A stretch of 21,831 nt of DNA from JBDTVS01 sp040007095 (GTDB taxonomy: Bacteria; Acidobacteriota; Vicinamibacteria; Vicinamibacterales; CAVVIG01): contig JBDTVS010000104.1 in NCBI GenBank assembly GCA_040007095.1, positions 1 through 21,831 of the forward strand, given 5' to 3'. Shown here piece by piece: positions 21,323 to 21,831 of the stretch (position 1 is the first letter of the stretch; each line of letters starts with the position of its first letter). Both the position numbers and the translations under genes were made by a program. The notes beneath the pieces are model-generated. The model was not told the origin of the DNA, searched no databases, and worked only from the letters and a program-made list of their open reading frames with translations.

Positions 21323-21603
21323 CACCCCTCCGCCGCGGGCGTGGGCACGCGCGTGGCACTCGGGCGCGCAGGCCGACGGGGCGCCAGCTTCGCGGTCTGG
21401 GTGGGGATGGGCTGCTCCGCGCGCCATTCGACGAAATCGCGATCCTTTACGAGGGTGGTCGCGATCAATTGATTCAACACGTAGTCCACCGTGTCCCCAA
21501 TGAACAGCGCGTACTGGACGAGCGCGCTGCGATTCGGCTCCTGTAAGCGGCAGATGTGGCGCACGACGGGGATACGGTGCGTGCGGGCTTTGATCAGCGG
21601 CAT
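21322..21603 (-). CDS. Small conserved protein before virD4
   Basis: 93 residues from ATG 21603, with AGGAG seven bases upstream; the frame stays open to the window edge, but the upstream part runs through the REP-like hairpin and is not coding. The sequence MPLIKARTHRIPVVRHICRL, ALVQYALFIGDTVDYVLNQL and KDRDFVEWR looks like a small helical protein. I associate this arrangement with small genes that precede coupling-protein genes, perhaps an RHH-like or relaxosome helper, but I do not recognise a named family. The stop shares a base with the virD4 start (TGATG). The C-terminal tail is Pro/Arg/Ala-rich. Confidence 0.75.
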   Translation of the reverse strand: MPLIKARTHRIPVVRHICRLQEPNRSALVQYALFIGDTVDYVLNQLIATTLVKDRDFVEWRAEQPIPTQTAKLAPRRPARPSATRVPTPAAEG

Positions 21604-21703
21604 GTGCGCGCTCCTGGTGTGCGCGTCGCGTTCGACTCGTGACCGCAGTGCGTCACGGTCCGTGCCCCGCGCGTTGCTATCCGTTGATGACGTCTCTTCC
21701 GAC

Positions 21704-21795
21704 GCGAAGGGGGAGCGACCCCAAAGGGCGCCGGGCCTGCGCCTGCGGCGCTGGGTCAAGGCCCGGCGAAAAAAGAGGGGTCGCTCCCCCTTCGC
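21704..21795. repeat. Long REP-like hairpin
   Basis: GCGAAGGGGGAGCGACCCC (21704-21722) pairs perfectly with GGGGTCGCTCCCCCTTCGC (21777-21795), and CGCCGGGCCT (21729-21738) pairs with AGGCCCGGCG (21759-21768). The next bases, toward the edge, repeat GCGACCCCA twice. The structure is probably a dispersed palindromic element (REP/MITE type). It is too far from the virD4 operon start to be its terminator and may mark the left edge of a further insertion. Confidence 0.7.
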
Positions 21796-21831
21796 TCTTG
21801 ACCCCGTCTGCGACCCCAGGTGCGACCCCAT

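Overview
The window is GC-rich, densely coding DNA made almost entirely of mobile elements. No ribosomal RNA, complete tRNA or housekeeping gene is present. Gene styles (the N-terminal pattern of the right-hand integrase, the VirD4/VirB11-type genes and a GGGGTCGC-rich hairpin at the right edge) suggest a soil-type bacterium, perhaps Acidobacteriota. That host call is a low-confidence inference from memory.

Three segments are separated by two direct copies of a 21-bp sequence (594-614 and 16724-16744). This sequence reads as the last 21 bases of a tRNA gene, most like tRNA-Glu, ending in an encoded CCA. Neither copy has the rest of a tRNA beside it. The window therefore looks like part of an accretion array, in which several elements sit in tandem at one tRNA 3' end.

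Left segment (1-593): A/T-richer, no convincing gene, and a family of hairpins with 3-nt TGA/TCA loops, two of which lie in a 69-bp repeat unit.

Middle element (594-16744, about 16.1 kb): almost all genes are on the minus strand. A TTG-started HTH-like gene lies first. Then a tightly coupled operon (15730 down to 7388) encodes a MerR/Xis-like protein, two small proteins, a DnaB-type helicase, a winged-helix replication initiator with four 19-bp iterons inside its gene, small zinc-binding proteins, a P27-type small terminase, phage-associated hypotheticals, a coiled-coil/carbohydrate-binding-like protein, a HEAGH protein, a large beta-solenoid adhesin-like protein and a small beta-rich protein. 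A plus-strand membrane-protein gene (6306-7322) interrupts the array. A second minus-strand operon (6165 down to 585) encodes a ribbon-helix-helix protein, four small proteins, a tyrosine recombinase, a DUF3102-like protein, a small protein and a large serine recombinase whose last codons lie in the left repeat. No capsid, portal, large terminase or lysis gene is visible. I read it as a phage-satellite-like (PICI-like) element, with a decayed prophage as the main alternative. Joining its two ends recreates a 46-bp dyad centred on TT that looks like a serine-integrase attP.

Right segment (16745-21831): the start of another element, with a frameshifted tyrosine integrase, its excisionase, a small replication-type HTH protein, a truncated virB11-like ATPase fused to the 3' end of a frameshifted virD4-like coupling-protein gene, a small gene upstream, and a long REP-like hairpin at the window edge. 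This part looks like a decaying conjugative or mobilisable element.
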